Source of the DNA: Oscillospiraceae bacterium
GTDB taxonomy: Bacteria; Bacillota; Clostridia; Oscillospirales; Oscillospiraceae
Direction: 5' to 3'
Assembly: GCA_017557265.1 (NCBI GenBank)
Contig: JAFZAM010000094.1
Coordinates: 1 to 11,450, forward strand
Length of the DNA stretch: 11,450 bases
The notes under the pieces were generated by a model that made no database searches, had not been told where the DNA came from, and was given only the letters and a program-made list of their open reading frames with translations. Of the stretch, positions 5,445 to 11,450 are shown piece by piece. The translations under genes and the position numbers were made by a program. Every line of letters begins with the position of its first letter. The first letter of the stretch is position 1.

Positions 5445-6008
5445 ATGAAAACGCTCATATTCAACGGATCTCCGAGGCCGGACGGGAACACGTCGTTCCT
5501 CATCGACGAGCTCAGGAGCGTACTCGAGGGGGAGACGGTCGTCGTCAACGCCTATACGGCGAACGTCGCGCCGTGCATCGACTGCCGCGAGTGCTGGGAT
5601 TCGTACGGCTGCATCATCCACGACGGCATGGACGAGATATACGGCCATATCTTCGCCGCCGACGCCATCGTCATCGCCTCGCCGGTATATAACTGCGAGC
5701 TGACGCCGCCGCTGCTCGGCATATTCAGCCGCCTGCAGAGCTTTTACGCGGCGCTCCGCTTCCTCGGCGTGCGCCTTATCCCGAAGGGGCGCTTCGGCGC
5801 CGTCGTCCTGACGGGCGGAGGCGACGGGAGCAGCGCGCATGCGGAGAGCTCCGCGAGGATGTTCCTGCGCCACATGGGGGCGCCGCCGCAGGCGCTCGTG
5901 ACCTCGCTCAAGACCGACTCGCTGCTCGCCTGCGAGGACGACCGCGCCATCGAGGACATCCGCGCGCTCGGACGGACGATAAACGAGATAGGGAAGACGA
6001 AGCAATAA
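5445..6008 (+). CDS. Flavodoxin-fold NAD(P)H-dependent oxidoreductase, probable iron-sulfur flavoprotein
   Basis: 187 residues, typical of the NADPH-dependent FMN reductase / iron-sulfur flavoprotein (Isf) group. The first strand and phosphate loop read MKTLIFNGSPRPDGNTS (1-17), the usual FMN phosphate-binding motif. Next come four cysteines as C44-x2-C47-x2-C50-x5-C56 followed by DGMDEIY, the compact motif that binds a 4Fe-4S cluster in Isf-type proteins. ASPVYNCELTPPLLGIFSRL (78-97) is the second flavin-contact segment and TGGG (123-126) the third. It probably transfers electrons between a ferredoxin or NAD(P)H and an unknown acceptor in the cytoplasm. Many relatives keep the cysteines without a proven cluster. 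The start is supported by GGAGGG 10 nt upstream and the promoter. The gene is monocistronic, and its neighbours do not point to a substrate. Confidence 0.85.
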   Translation: MKTLIFNGSPRPDGNTSFLIDELRSVLEGETVVVNAYTANVAPCIDCRECWDSYGCIIHDGMDEIYGHIFAADAIVIASPVYNCELTPPLLGIFSRLQSFYAALRFLGVRLIPKGRFGAVVLTGGGDGSSAHAESSARMFLRHMGAPPQALVTSLKTDSLLACEDDRAIEDIRALGRTINEIGKTKQ

Positions 6009-6015
6009 AAAAACA

Positions 6016-6045
6016 AGACCCGCAGGGAACATTCCCTGCGGGTCT
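6016..6045. terminator. Terminator between the flavoprotein gene and the infC-rpmI-rplT operon
   Basis: A perfect 13-bp stem (6016-6028 with 6033-6045) with loop ACAT. On the minus strand the stem is followed by TGTTTTTTT, an excellent terminator for rplT. The plus-strand tail TATTCGTCTG is poor, although the stem could still end the flavoprotein transcript. Confidence 0.9.
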
Positions 6046-6058
6046 ATTCGTCTGTATC

Positions 6059-6412
6059 TCAGAGAGCGGCCTTCGCCTTTTCGGTGAGCTCGGTGAAGGC
6101 GGCGGGATCGTTGATGGCGATCTCGGAGAGCATCTTGCGGTTCATCTCGACGCCGGCGAGCTTGAGACCGTGCATGAAGGTCGAATAGTTCATGCCGTTG
6201 GCTTTGCAGCCGGCGCTTATGCGGGTGATCCAAAGGCTGCGGAAATCCCTTTTCCTCTGCTTGCGTCCGATGTAAGCGTAGGTGAGGGACTTCATGACGG
6301 CCTGGTTGGCCATCTTGAAATGCTTGGACTTGGAACCCCAGTAACCCTTGGCGTAGCCGAGGATCTTATTTCTTCTTTTGCGCGTCATCATTGCGCCCTT
6401 AATTCTGGCCAT
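6059..6412 (-). CDS. rplT: 50S ribosomal protein L20
   Basis: 117 residues, the standard length. It begins MARIKGAMMTRKRR and contains the family's LGYAKGYWGSKSKHFKMANQ segment, the basic block GRKQRKRDFRSLWITRISA, and a C-terminal domain ending in TEKAKAAL. L20 is an early-assembly protein binding 23S rRNA domain II. Its C-terminal domain also represses its own operon by binding leader RNA, and the leader described upstream of infC is the likely target here. AGGAGG lies 8 nt before the ATG. It is the last gene of infC-rpmI-rplT. Confidence 0.98.
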   Translation of the reverse strand: MARIKGAMMTRKRRNKILGYAKGYWGSKSKHFKMANQAVMKSLTYAYIGRKQRKRDFRSLWITRISAGCKANGMNYSTFMHGLKLAGVEMNRKMLSEIAINDPAAFTELTEKAKAAL

Positions 6413-6447
6413 TACGGTTGCCTCCTATATAATGAGTTGAGAGTTGA

Positions 6448-6645
6448 TTATTTGTAGGGGATCATGCGCTTGATAGCGGGCGCGTTGGTGACGTCGGCGT
6501 AAGTGCCCTGACGAAGGCCCCTCTTGCGCTTGGTGTTCTTCTTGTTGAGTATATGGCTTTTGAAGGCGTGAGCGCGCTTTACTTTGCCGTTCTTGGTGAG
6601 GTTGAATCTTTTCTTCGCTCCGCTGTGAGTCTTGAGCTTAGGCAT
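6448..6645 (-). CDS. rpmI: 50S ribosomal protein L35
   Basis: 65 residues, the normal length, highly basic. It starts MPKLKTHSGAKKRF and contains KVKRAHAFKSHILNKKN and KRKRGLRQG, all hallmarks of L35. GGAAGGAGT lies just upstream of the ATG. It is the middle gene of infC-rpmI-rplT, with a 35-nt gap to rplT and a 59-nt gap from infC. Confidence 0.98.
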   Translation of the reverse strand: MPKLKTHSGAKKRFNLTKNGKVKRAHAFKSHILNKKNTKRKRGLRQGTYADVTNAPAIKRMIPYK

Positions 6646-6682
6646 GGTGGTACTCCTTCCGTATTCTTTACTGGTTGGTGAA

Positions 6683-6698
6683 CGCCGCTCCTGCGGCG
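6683..6698 (-). other. Small hairpin in the infC-rpmI spacer
   Basis: CGCCGC (6683-6688) and GCGGCG (6693-6698) form a 6-bp perfect stem with a 4-nt loop, 6 nt after the infC stop. There is no T-tract, so it is not an intrinsic terminator. It might act as an RNA processing or stability element within the operon transcript. Confidence 0.35.
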
Positions 6699-6704
6699 GG
6701 ACTG

Positions 6705-7220
6705 TTATTTGGCCTTCGGAAACAGAAACATGGTCATGTGCCGGCCGTCGAGCTTCGGGGGATTGTTGACCGTGGAAACGTCCTTCGCCTCGTCGGCGAA
6801 ACGGAGAAGAAGCTGCTCGCCGATCTCGGTGTGAGTCATCTCGCGGCCGCGGAAACGCACGGCGACCTTGACTCTGTCGCCCTCCTCGAGAAATCTGATC
6901 GCGTTCCTGAGCTTGACGTTGAAGTCGTTGTCGCTGATGCTCGGGGACATGCGGATCTCCTTGATCTCGATGACGTGCTGATTCTTCTTGGCTTCCTTCT
7001 CACGCTTGGACTGTTCGAAGCGGTACTTTCCGTAATCCATGATCTTGCAGACGGGCGGGGTCGCGTTCGGAGAGATCTTGACCAGATCGAGGTCGTGCTC
7101 CTCGGCGATCTTGAGAGCTTCGTCGGCGGACATGATGCCGAGCTGCGCTCCGTCCTCGCCTATGAGGCGGACCTCCTTGTCGCGTATCTCCTCATTGACC
7201 TGATGAGACATATTGCTGAT
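6705..7220 (-). CDS. infC: Translation initiation factor IF-3 (probable AUC start)
   Basis: About 171 residues, the usual IF-3 size. IF-3 binds the 30S subunit, checks the start codon and initiator tRNA, and prevents premature 50S joining. The N-domain shows VNEEIRDKEVRLIGEDG and PPVCKIMDYGKYRFEQ. A Lys-rich linker follows, then the C-domain with IRFLEEGDRVKVAVRFRGRE and HMTMFLFPKAK. The start is decided by the AGGAGGT at 7235-7229. The in-frame ATG at 7211 is 17 nt away, too far. The in-frame ATC at 7220-7218 is 8 nt away, ideal, and the in-frame ATT at 7226-7224 is only 2 nt away. IF-3 genes are known for rare AUU/AUC starts that make IF-3 repress its own synthesis, so I take ATC. Using the ATG would shorten the protein by only three residues. 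First gene of infC-rpmI-rplT. Confidence 0.95.
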   Translation of the reverse strand: MSNMSHQVNEEIRDKEVRLIGEDGAQLGIMSADEALKIAEEHDLDLVKISPNATPPVCKIMDYGKYRFEQSKREKEAKKNQHVIEIKEIRMSPSISDNDFNVKLRNAIRFLEEGDRVKVAVRFRGREMTHTEIGEQLLLRFADEAKDVSTVNNPPKLDGRHMTMFLFPKAK

Positions 7221-7235
7221 ACGAATGCACCTCCT

Positions 7236-7363
7236 GAAATAAAAAAAGCGCGGACCTGCCGCGCAACACATAAAGCATCTCCCGGATGCTTTCAAAACAG
7301 TGTTGACCGCGGCGTTAAGAAACGACGGGTGAGGGGCGCGAAGACCCCTTCTTTGTTGTCACC
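7236..7363 (-). ncRNA. L20-type attenuator leader of the infC operon
   Basis: The roughly 125-nt leader between the infC promoter and the ribosome binding site can take two exclusive folds. In the antiterminator, GCCGCG (7313-7308) and CAACAC (7305-7300), separated by a GU bulge, pair with GTGTTG (7269-7264) and CGCGGC (7263-7258). They enclose an internal loop and the hairpin AAAGCATC-CGGGA-GATGCTTT. In the terminator, GCGCGG (7264-7259) pairs with CCGCGC (7253-7248). The terminator's 5' arm lies inside the antiterminator's 3' arm. An upstream AGGGG/CCCCT hairpin (around 7333-7350) is also present. This matches the known L20 leader arrangement in Firmicutes, where L20 binding shifts the balance to termination. 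That L20 is the ligand here is inferred from position and architecture. Confidence 0.82.
7241..7264 (-). terminator. Leader (attenuation) terminator upstream of infC
   Basis: GCGCGG-CAGGT-CCGCGC followed by seven T's (7247-7241), about 20 nt before the predicted ATC start codon. As an intrinsic terminator between a consensus promoter and its gene, it should make expression conditional. Confidence 0.88.
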
Positions 7364-7368
7364 TGCCG

Positions 7369-7397
7369 ATAATAGCAGACCGAAACGCCTTTGTCAA
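7369..7397 (-). promoter_or_regulatory. infC-rpmI-rplT promoter
   Basis: Read on the minus strand, a perfect TTGACA (7397-7392), a 17-bp spacer and TATTAT (7374-7369). This is the strongest promoter in the window by match to consensus, as expected for ribosomal genes. The start site is near 7363. Confidence 0.88.
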
Positions 7398-7431
7398 CAG
7401 TTATTTTCCCTTTTTTCGTATAAACGCCCGC

Positions 7432-7454
7432 CCGGAGGGGGATAGTCCTTCCGG
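7432..7454. other. Inverted repeat in the infC/pyrH intergenic region
   Basis: CCGGAGGG (7432-7439) and CCTTCCGG (7447-7454) can pair over 8 bp with one G-U. CCGGAGGG then recurs at 7451-7458 as a direct repeat. It lies between the two divergent promoters. The 7398-7498 stretch holds no gene that I can see, and the function of this repeat is unknown. Confidence 0.3.
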
Positions 7455-7498
7455 AGGGTCCGCGGAGCCCGAAAAATGAAAAAAACGCGCCCTACCCC

Positions 7499-7527
7499 TT
7501 TTCAATTTCCCGCAAATGTATTAAAAT
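7499..7527 (+). promoter_or_regulatory. Probable promoter of the pyrH operon
   Basis: TTTTCA (7499-7504), a 17-bp spacer and TAAAAT (7522-7527). The start site would be near 7534, leaving only about 20 nt before the pyrH ATG, just enough for its ribosome binding site. The -35 match is modest. Confidence 0.55.
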
Positions 7528-7553
7528 GAGAAAAACAACAGGAGGAAAGGACA

Positions 7554-8270
7554 ATGGCGCCTGAACTCAAATATAAAAGAGTGCTCCTCAAGATAAGCGG
7601 CGAGGCCCTCGCCGGCGACAAGAAGCGCGGGCTCGATTTCGAGGTCATCCGCAGCGTATGCGAGGCGCTCAAGCTCTGCAGCGAGATGGGAGTCCAGATG
7701 GGCGTCGTCATCGGCGGCGGCAACATCTGGCGCGGCGTCAAGGACGGGAGCGGCCACATGGAGCGCGCCCGCGCCGACCAGATGGGCATGATGGCGACGG
7801 TCATAAACTGCCTCGCCGTCGCGGACGTGCTCGAGCAGATGGACGTGCCCGTCAGGGTGCAGACGGCGATAGAGATGGCCCCGGTCGCGGAGCCGTACAT
7901 AAGGCTCAAGGCCGTGTCGCACCTCGAAAAGGGCCGCATCGTCATCTTCGGCTGCGGGACGGGGAGCCCCTATTTCTCGACGGACACGGCGGCAGTTCTC
8001 CGCGCCGCGGAGATACACGCGGACGCGATACTCCTCGCCAAGAACGTCGACGGCGTGTACGACGCCGACCCCGTGAAGTTCCCCGACGCCCGCAAGTTCG
8101 ATTCCATAAGCTACGACGAGGTCCTCGCCAAAAGGCTCGGCGTCATGGATTCGACGGCGACCTCGCTCTCCATGGATAACGAGATACCCATAATCCTCTT
8201 CGCTCTGGAGGATCCGATGAACATAGTCCGCGTCGTGCAGGGCGAAAAGATAGGCACGACGGTCTACTGA
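7554..8270 (+). CDS. pyrH: Uridylate (UMP) kinase
   Basis: 238 residues, normal for bacterial UMP kinase, a hexameric amino-acid-kinase-fold enzyme making UDP from UMP and ATP in pyrimidine nucleotide synthesis. Motifs: KRVLLKISGEAL (8-19), VVIGGGNIWRG (51-61), ADQMGMMATVIN (74-85), FGCGTGSPYFSTDTAAVLRA (132-151), VDGVYDADP (165-173) and MDSTATSL (198-205). GGAGG lies 8 nt before the ATG. First gene of the plus-strand operon; frr follows after 28 nt. No rpsB-tsf precedes it, although that is a common arrangement. Instead the divergent infC operon is upstream. Confidence 0.98.
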   Translation: MAPELKYKRVLLKISGEALAGDKKRGLDFEVIRSVCEALKLCSEMGVQMGVVIGGGNIWRGVKDGSGHMERARADQMGMMATVINCLAVADVLEQMDVPVRVQTAIEMAPVAEPYIRLKAVSHLEKGRIVIFGCGTGSPYFSTDTAAVLRAAEIHADAILLAKNVDGVYDADPVKFPDARKFDSISYDEVLAKRLGVMDSTATSLSMDNEIPIILFALEDPMNIVRVVQGEKIGTTVY

Positions 8271-8298
8271 GAAACGAAAGCAAGGGAGGACTGAGAAT

Positions 8299-8856
8299 AT
8301 GAATAAATCCGATTACAAAGTCTATACCGACAAAATGGAGAAGACGATCGAGGTCATGATGACCGAGTTCGACGCCGTCCGCGCCGGAAGAGCGAACGCC
8401 GCCGTCCTCAATCAGATCGAGGTCGACTATTTCGGCGTGCCGACTCCGATCAACCAGATCGCGTCCATCTCCGTGCCCGATCCGAGGACGCTGCTCATCC
8501 AGCCGTGGGACAATTCCGTCCTGAAGAACATCGAGCGCGCCATCCAGGCGAGCGATCTCGGCATCAACCCGCAGAACGACGGCCGCGTCATCCGCCTCGT
8601 GTTCCCGCAGCTGACCGAGGAGCGCCGCAAGGAGCTCGCCAAGCAGGTCCACAAGTACGGGGAGGACAGCAAGGTCGCCATCCGCAATATCCGCCGCGAC
8701 GCGATGGAGGCCTTCAAGGGCCAGAAGAAGCGCTCCGAGATCACCGAGGACGACCTGAAGAACGTCGAGAAGGACATGCAGAAGCTGACCGACGACTATA
8801 TCAAGAACATCGAAAAGCTCGTCGAAGGCAAGGAAAAGGAGCTCTACGAGATATAA
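8299..8856 (+). CDS. frr: Ribosome recycling factor
   Basis: 185 residues, the family length. RRF works with EF-G to split post-termination ribosomes. The N-terminal helix contains VMMTEFDAVRAGRANAAVL, followed by VDYFGVPTPINQIASISVPD and LLIQPWD in domain II, then NDGRVIRLVFPQLTEERRKEL and the C-terminal helix KNVEKDMQKLTDDYIKNIEK. GGGAGGA at 8284-8290 serves as the ribosome binding site. The TAA stop overlaps the uppS ATG by one base (TAATG), so translation is probably coupled. Confidence 0.98.
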   Translation: MNKSDYKVYTDKMEKTIEVMMTEFDAVRAGRANAAVLNQIEVDYFGVPTPINQIASISVPDPRTLLIQPWDNSVLKNIERAIQASDLGINPQNDGRVIRLVFPQLTEERRKELAKQVHKYGEDSKVAIRNIRRDAMEAFKGQKKRSEITEDDLKNVEKDMQKLTDDYIKNIEKLVEGKEKELYEI

Positions 8857-9593
8857 TGTCTCCTGCGAAGAAGGAAGTCGAGGCGGGACGGGGCCCCATA
8901 GCTCCGCCCCGCCATATTGCCATAATAATGGACGGCAACGGCCGCTGGGCGAAGCGCCGCGGTCTGCCGCGGAGCGCGGGCCATTCCGCCGGAGCCGAGA
9001 CGTTCCGGACCCTCGCGTACTACTGCCGCGATATCGGCGTCAAGTACCTGACGGTCTACGCCTTCTCGACGGAGAACTGGAAGCGCTCCGCCGGCGAGAT
9101 ATCGTGGATAATGTCGCTGCTGGAGAAGTACCTGCTCGAGAGCATCGAGAAGATGGAGCGCGAAGGCATGCGCCTCGTCGTATACGGCGACGAGAGCGCG
9201 CTCTCGCCGCGCCTTTGCTCGCTCATGGACAGGGCCAGGGGCGTCGCCGAGCACGTCGAGGGCTTCCAGGCCAACATCTGCGTAAACTACGGCGGCCGCG
9301 CCGAGATACTCCGCGCCGCGAAGAAGTATGCGGAAGATTATGTTAACCATACCGCGCCCGAGCTGACCGAGGACGCGTTTTCCGACTACCTTTATACGGC
9401 GGGCCTCCCGGAGCCGGACCTACTCATACGGACGGGAGGGGAGAAGCGGGTCTCGAACTTCCTTCTCTGGCAGCTCGCCTATACCGAAATGTACTTTACC
9501 GATACGCTCTGGCCCGACTTCACCCCCGCCGAGCTCGACCGCGCGATCGAGTTCTACAACGGCAGGGAGCGCAGGTTCGGCGCCGCCGAATGA
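8856..9593 (+). CDS. uppS: Isoprenyl transferase / undecaprenyl diphosphate synthase
   Basis: 245 residues, typical of cis-prenyltransferases, which extend farnesyl diphosphate with isopentenyl diphosphate to make the C55 carrier for peptidoglycan and wall polymers. The catalytic motif IIMDGNGRWAKRRGLPRSAG (23-42) places Asp26 exactly where the family has it. AFSTENWKRS (69-78) and LIRTGGEKRVSNFLLWQLAY (190-209) form the diphosphate-binding Arg/Ser region, followed by FTDTLWPDF. The start is the ATG overlapping the frr stop. The nearest purine-rich site, AAGGAG, is 14 nt away inside frr, so reinitiation is likely. cdsA and dxr, frequent downstream partners, are missing; rbfA follows instead. 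Confidence 0.97.
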   Translation: MSPAKKEVEAGRGPIAPPRHIAIIMDGNGRWAKRRGLPRSAGHSAGAETFRTLAYYCRDIGVKYLTVYAFSTENWKRSAGEISWIMSLLEKYLLESIEKMEREGMRLVVYGDESALSPRLCSLMDRARGVAEHVEGFQANICVNYGGRAEILRAAKKYAEDYVNHTAPELTEDAFSDYLYTAGLPEPDLLIRTGGEKRVSNFLLWQLAYTEMYFTDTLWPDFTPAELDRAIEFYNGRERRFGAAE

Positions 9594-9611
9594 GCGGGAT
9601 GGGATTATATT

Positions 9612-9995
9612 ATGTCAACTAACAGGATCAACAGGATAAACGAGGATATCCGCGCCGTGCTGGCCGAGCTGCTGCCGCGCGTGAAGGACCCGCGCGTCAA
9701 TCAGGGGATGCTCAGCATCACACGCGTCGACACGACGGGCGACCTGCGCTGGTGCAAGGTGTACGTCAGCGTGCTGGGCGACGCGGACCTCAAGCAGCTC
9801 AAGCGCGGGCTCAAGAGCGCCGCGCCGTGGCTGCGCCGCGAGCTTAGCGGGGCGCTTACGCTGCGCTACACGCCCGAGCTCATATTCGAGACGGACGACT
9901 CCATCGCGCACGGCGCGCACATCGCCAAGCTCCTCAGCGAGCTCGACGTCGGGGAGAAGTCCGGGGAGGACGGGGAGACCGATGAAGACGCTTGA
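9612..9995 (+). CDS. rbfA: 30S ribosome-binding factor A
   Basis: 127 residues. RbfA binds the immature 30S subunit and helps finish the 5' end of 16S rRNA. The KH-like fold is recognisable from RINRINEDIRAVLAELLPRV, RVNQGMLSITRVDTTGDLRW, KVYVSVLGD and LRYTPELIFETDDSIAHGAHI. An acidic tail, GEKSGEDGETDEDA, ends the protein. The ribosome binding site is weak (GGGATGGGA, 18-nt gap after uppS). The last 14 nt overlap the start of the DHH phosphoesterase gene, so the two are probably translationally coupled. Confidence 0.96.
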   Translation: MSTNRINRINEDIRAVLAELLPRVKDPRVNQGMLSITRVDTTGDLRWCKVYVSVLGDADLKQLKRGLKSAAPWLRRELSGALTLRYTPELIFETDDSIAHGAHIAKLLSELDVGEKSGEDGETDEDA

Positions 9996-10941
9996 CCTTG
10001 CCTCCGCGGCGGCCCTGCTGCGAAGCCGCGATGGCTTTATCATCATATCGCACCGCAGGCCCGACGGGGACGCGCTCGGAAGCTCCGCCGCGCTCTGCCG
10101 CGTCCTGCGCGCGATAGGGAAGACGGCGTACACGCTGCGAAACCCGCAGACGATAGAGAAATATCTCCCCTTCGTCGACGCCTACTGCGCGCCGGAGGGC
10201 TTTAAGCCCGAGACCGTCGTGACCGTCGACCTCGCCGACGAGGGGATAATCCAGTTCGGCGCGGAGGAATACGTCGGCCGCGCCGACATCGCCATAGACC
10301 ACCACCAGTCGAATAAGGAATACTGCGAAAATACCGTCGTCATGCCGCGCAAGGCCTCCTGCGGGGAGGTAGTGCTGCTGCTCGCCAAGGAGCTCGGAGT
10401 CACGCCCGACGTCGAGACGGCGACGCTGCTCTACATAGCGCTGACGACCGACAGCGGCTGCTTCCGCTATAAGAACACGACCGCCGAGACCCTCGCCGCC
10501 GGCGCCGAGCTCGTCTCCTGCGGCATCCCGAACGGCGACCTCACCAAGCTCTTTTTCATGACCAAGCGCAGGAGCCGCCTGCTCATCGAAAGCGAGATAA
10601 TCGCGTCTCTGCGCTATTTCCTCGACGACGAGCTCGTCATCGCGCCGCTGACGCTCGATATGATAAGGGCCGCCGGCGCCGACGAGGAGGACATGGAGGA
10701 CATAGCCGTCATCTCCGGTCAGGTCGAGGGCGTCGAGATGAGCATAACCATACGCGAGCTCGACGAGGGCGGCTGCAAGGTCTCCGTCCGCACCGTCAAG
10801 TACGCCAACGCCGACGCCGTCTGTGTCCAGTACGGCGGCGGAGGACACGGCATGGCCGCCGGCTGCCAGCTCGACTGCGGCATGGAGGAGGCCGTCGAGC
10901 TCATGCGCCGGGCCGCCGAAAAGGTCTGGAAGCAGGGATGA
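9982..10941 (+). CDS. nrnA: DHH/DHHA1 phosphoesterase, bifunctional oligoribonuclease / pAp phosphatase (NrnA-like)
   Basis: 319 residues, usual for NrnA, which degrades 2-5-nt nanoRNAs and dephosphorylates 3'-phosphoadenosine 5'-phosphate. Some relatives also hydrolyse pGpG or pApA from cyclic dinucleotides. Metal-binding motifs: SHRRPDGDALGS (23-34, Asp28 and Asp30), VDLAD (82-86), DHH (106-108) and TTDSG (155-159). The DHHA1 substrate-binding motif is GGGGHGMAAG (285-294). The start lies 14 nt inside rbfA with GGGGAG just upstream. The stop overlaps the truB start as ATGA. The position between rbfA and truB is the classical one for this gene. Confidence 0.95.
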   Translation: MKTLDLASAAALLRSRDGFIIISHRRPDGDALGSSAALCRVLRAIGKTAYTLRNPQTIEKYLPFVDAYCAPEGFKPETVVTVDLADEGIIQFGAEEYVGRADIAIDHHQSNKEYCENTVVMPRKASCGEVVLLLAKELGVTPDVETATLLYIALTTDSGCFRYKNTTAETLAAGAELVSCGIPNGDLTKLFFMTKRRSRLLIESEIIASLRYFLDDELVIAPLTLDMIRAAGADEEDMEDIAVISGQVEGVEMSITIRELDEGGCKVSVRTVKYANADAVCVQYGGGGHGMAAGCQLDCGMEEAVELMRRAAEKVWKQG

Positions 10942-11450
10942 CGGGCATACTCCTGCTCGACAAGCCCGCCGGCTGGACGAGCCACGACGCAGTCGCGAAG
11001 GCGCGGCGCGTCTTCGGGGAAAAGCGCATAGGCCACGGCGGAACGCTCGACCCGATGGCGACGGGCGTCCTGCCGCTCTTCATAGGCCGCGCGACGAGAG
11101 CCGTCGAATTCATCGAGCGCGCCGACAAGGAGTACGTCGCCTCGCTCCGCCTCGGAGTCAGGACCGACACCATGGACGCCACCGGCACGGTGCTCGAGAC
11201 GAGGCCGTGCGATATAAGCGAGGACGAACTGCGCGCCGTGCTGCCGGGCTTTACCGGCCGCCGCGAGCAGACGCCGCCCATGTACTCGGCGAAGAAGTTC
11301 GCCGGAAAGAAGCTCTATGAATACGCCCGCGCGGGCAGAGAGGTCGAGCGCCCCGCCGCCGAGATAACCATAGGCGCGCTCGAGCTCCTCGGGCGCGACG
11401 GGGAGGATTTCGTGCTCCGCGTCGAATGCTCGAAGGGGACATATATCCGC
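10938..11450 (+). CDS. truB: tRNA pseudouridine(55) synthase TruB (3' end outside window)
   Basis: 171 codons are visible of a protein usually near 300 residues. TruB makes pseudouridine 55 in the T loop of tRNAs. The N-terminus GILLLDKPAGWTSHD, the catalytic motif HGGTLDPMATGVLPL with Asp38, REQTPPMYSAKKFAGKKLYE and CSKGTYIR at the window edge are all diagnostic. The ATG overlaps the nrnA stop (ATGA), indicating coupled translation. Downstream ribF and rpsO would be expected but cannot be seen. Confidence 0.97.
   Translation, partial: MTGILLLDKPAGWTSHDAVAKARRVFGEKRIGHGGTLDPMATGVLPLFIGRATRAVEFIERADKEYVASLRLGVRTDTMDATGTVLETRPCDISEDELRAVLPGFTGRREQTPPMYSAKKFAGKKLYEYARAGREVERPAAEITIGALELLGRDGEDFVLRVECSKGTYIR

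Noticed and set aside
7221..7295. An upstream ATG start for infC at 7295
   Set aside because: The extra residues would be translated through the attenuator stem-loops and across the AGGAGGT site, and they do not resemble any IF-3 N-terminus.
1..11450. A novel defence, mobile or biosynthetic system
   Set aside because: All but one of the protein-coding genes belong to well-known families. No CRISPR-like direct repeats, transposase, restriction, retron or toxin-antitoxin signatures were seen on either strand.

Overview
The window is a GC-rich stretch of chromosome from an endospore-forming member of the Clostridia (Bacillota). The visible reasons are a sporulation sigma factor of the SigK type at the left edge, a glutamate dehydrogenase closely resembling clostridial enzymes, strong AGGAGG-type ribosome binding sites, A/T-rich sigma-A style promoters with 17-bp spacers, and a Firmicute-style attenuated leader in front of infC-rpmI-rplT. 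Nearly everything is housekeeping. I see no CRISPR array, insertion sequence, prophage, toxin-antitoxin pair or defence system, and no clearly new biological system.

Left part (1-3150): the 3' part of sigK (+) converges on gdhA (-) across a shared bidirectional terminator. gdhA has its own promoter with a dyad just upstream. A divergent promoter then drives a single tRNA-Arg(ACG), which ends at a UUCG-tetraloop terminator followed by a cluster of GC-rich palindromes. Next comes a monocistronic gene for a small zinc-ribbon membrane protein of unknown function (+), which converges on a UvrD/PcrA helicase.

Middle (3153-7400): the pcrA-like helicase gene (-) and a flavodoxin-fold, probably iron-sulfur, flavoprotein gene (+) diverge from two back-to-back promoters. 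The flavoprotein gene converges on the infC-rpmI-rplT operon (-), again across a hairpin terminator. infC appears to start at a rare AUC codon. Its leader can fold into a terminator or a mutually exclusive antiterminator, as expected for feedback control by ribosomal protein L20.

Right part (7499-11450): pyrH-frr-uppS-rbfA-nrnA-truB (+) are tightly packed, several with overlapping stop and start codons, and truB runs off the window. This joins two sets of genes that are usually separate: pyrH-frr-uppS (UMP kinase, ribosome recycling, undecaprenyl lipid carrier) and the 3' half of the nusA-infB-rbfA-nrnA-truB cluster (ribosome maturation, nanoRNA decay, tRNA pseudouridylation). cdsA/dxr/rseP and nusA/infB, which would commonly follow or precede these parts, are absent from the junction. 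With the divergent infC operon, the right half is a compact block for making, initiating and recycling ribosomes.
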